DNA of 64,000 nucleotides from Bacillus glycinifermentans (lineage in GTDB: Bacteria; Bacillota; Bacilli; Bacillales; Bacillaceae): assembly GCF_001042475.2 (NCBI RefSeq), contig NZ_LECW02000012.1, positions 124,001-188,000 of the forward strand, in the 5' to 3' direction. Below the pieces are notes generated by a model. That model searched no databases, had not been told where the DNA came from, and worked only from the letters and a program-made list of their open reading frames with translations. Position 1 is the first letter of the stretch; the number at the start of each line of letters is the position of its first letter. This document shows positions 63,335 through 64,000 of this stretch, one piece after another. Position numbers and translations under genes: made by a program.

Positions 63335-64000
63335 CTAACGTTTGTCTAGTTTATTTGTTATAAAATCCCCAATTAACTGGATGATGAATACGATGGCCAA
63401 AATAAAAATCGTGGCAATGACAATAATATCGTTGCAATTCATCTGAAAACCGTCGACATATGCGAGGTTTCCGAGCCCTCCGGAACCGATCGCACCGGCC
63501 ATGGCTGTTGATCCGATGAGCGCGATCGCCGTAACCGTAATACCTGAAATGAGTGCAGGCATTGATTCCGGCAGGAGAACCTTGAAAATGATCGTCGACG
63601 TTTTTGCACCCATCGATTTCGCCGCTTCGATCACGCCTTTATCGACTTCGCGCAGCGCGATTTCAACAAGGCGGGCATAAAACGGTGCGGATGCGATAAT
63701 CAACGCCGGCAAAGCCGCATTCGGCCCCAAAATCGTTCCCATGATAAATTTTGTGAAACTTAGCAAAATAATAATTAATATAATAAACGGAATCGACCGG
63801 AAAACGTTGACAATAGCTGAGATCACAGCATTAATCACCTTGTTTTCCCAAATGTTTCCTTTCGATGTCAAATACAGCAGCAATCCGAGAATGATTCCGA
63901 TGATAAACGCAAACAAAAGCGATATGCCTGTCATATAAACCGTTTCGTATGTCGCATTCCACAGGTTATCAAGATTCACATTAGGAAACAGTTTCTCAAA
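63335..64000 (-). CDS. metP: methionine ABC transporter permease MetP, start codon outside the window
   Basis: The frame is open to the right edge and reads FEKLFPNVNLDNLWNATYET at its visible start. In B. subtilis MetP begins MFEKYFPNVDL, so only the ATG is missing and the gene is otherwise complete (about 222 aa). It has five membrane segments, and the EAA-like loop is EIALREVDKGVIEAAKSMGAK (about residues 120-140). An internal ATG at 63979 would cut off the first eight residues. Confidence 0.93.
   Translation of the reverse strand, partial: FEKLFPNVNLDNLWNATYETVYMTGISLLFAFIIGIILGLLLYLTSKGNIWENKVINAVISAIVNVFRSIPFIILIIILLSFTKFIMGTILGPNAALPALIIASAPFYARLVEIALREVDKGVIEAAKSMGAKTSTIIFKVLLPESMPALISGITVTAIALIGSTAMAGAIGSGGLGNLAYVDGFQMNCNDIIVIATIFILAIVFIIQLIGDFITNKLDKR

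Noticed and set aside
63335-64000. S-box riboswitch for the methionine transporter
   Set aside because: The window ends inside metP; the leader upstream of metN is not included.

Overview
The window is chromosomal DNA from a Bacillus of the B. licheniformis group. About 53 kb follows the gene order known from B. subtilis 168 (yutM-dapF ... yuxL-thrB-thrC-hom ... lipA-lytH-yunBCDEF ... frl operon, puc genes, yurR, suf operon, yurZ-metQ-metP). It also has licheniformis-like insertions: padC, a rap-phr cassette, a ymcC/pksA-like pair and a Bmr/Blt-type pump. No rRNA or tRNA gene was seen. The species assignment is inference from gene order and protein similarity recalled from memory.

Region 1 (1-10,740) is the right end of an integrated mobile element. 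It ends with a tyrosine recombinase directly abutting the 3' end of yutM. It carries small minus-strand genes with very strong (A)AGGGGG ribosome binding sites and a cro/cI-like divergent HTH control point at 4.6 kb. A small HTH gene plus a 308-aa replication-initiator-like gene lies downstream of an array of about nine iteron-like repeats. A 475-aa lipase with a helical C-terminal tail has a small helical partner gene and a divergent DUF1433-like membrane protein. About 1 kb before the regulator/integrase pair is decayed DNA. No phage structural or conjugation gene is visible, so prophage, phage-plasmid and integrative element cannot be told apart here.

Region 2 (10.7-35 kb) is core genome: Fe-S carriers (yutM, yutI, yuzB, yuzD), dapF, an NDH-2-like enzyme (yutJ), the PadR-type padC gene, the hom-thrC-thrB operon, sporulation genes (yutH, yutC, lytH, yunB), lipoyl synthase and yunCDEF. 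A frameshifted rap with an intact phr, whose pre-peptide carries the candidate signal GRAIF twice, interrupts it.

Region 3 (35-53.4 kb) is accessory metabolism: a TetR regulator with a leaderless-looking promoter, an MFS pump, a strongly folded intergenic RNA candidate, a frameshifted secreted nuclease (bsn), and the fructosamine system (yurJ ATPase, FrlR, FrlD kinase, FrlMNO transporter, FrlB deglycase) with palindromic AT-rich operators. The xanthine dehydrogenase operon follows in the order pucA-B-D-C-E, then yurR and an EamA exporter.

Region 4 (53.4-64 kb) opens with about 1.9 kb of decayed DNA holding a GNAT remnant and one small membrane protein gene. The sufC-D-S-U-B operon, czcD with a CzrA-like operator, yurZ and metQ-metP follow; metP runs off the right edge just short of its start codon.
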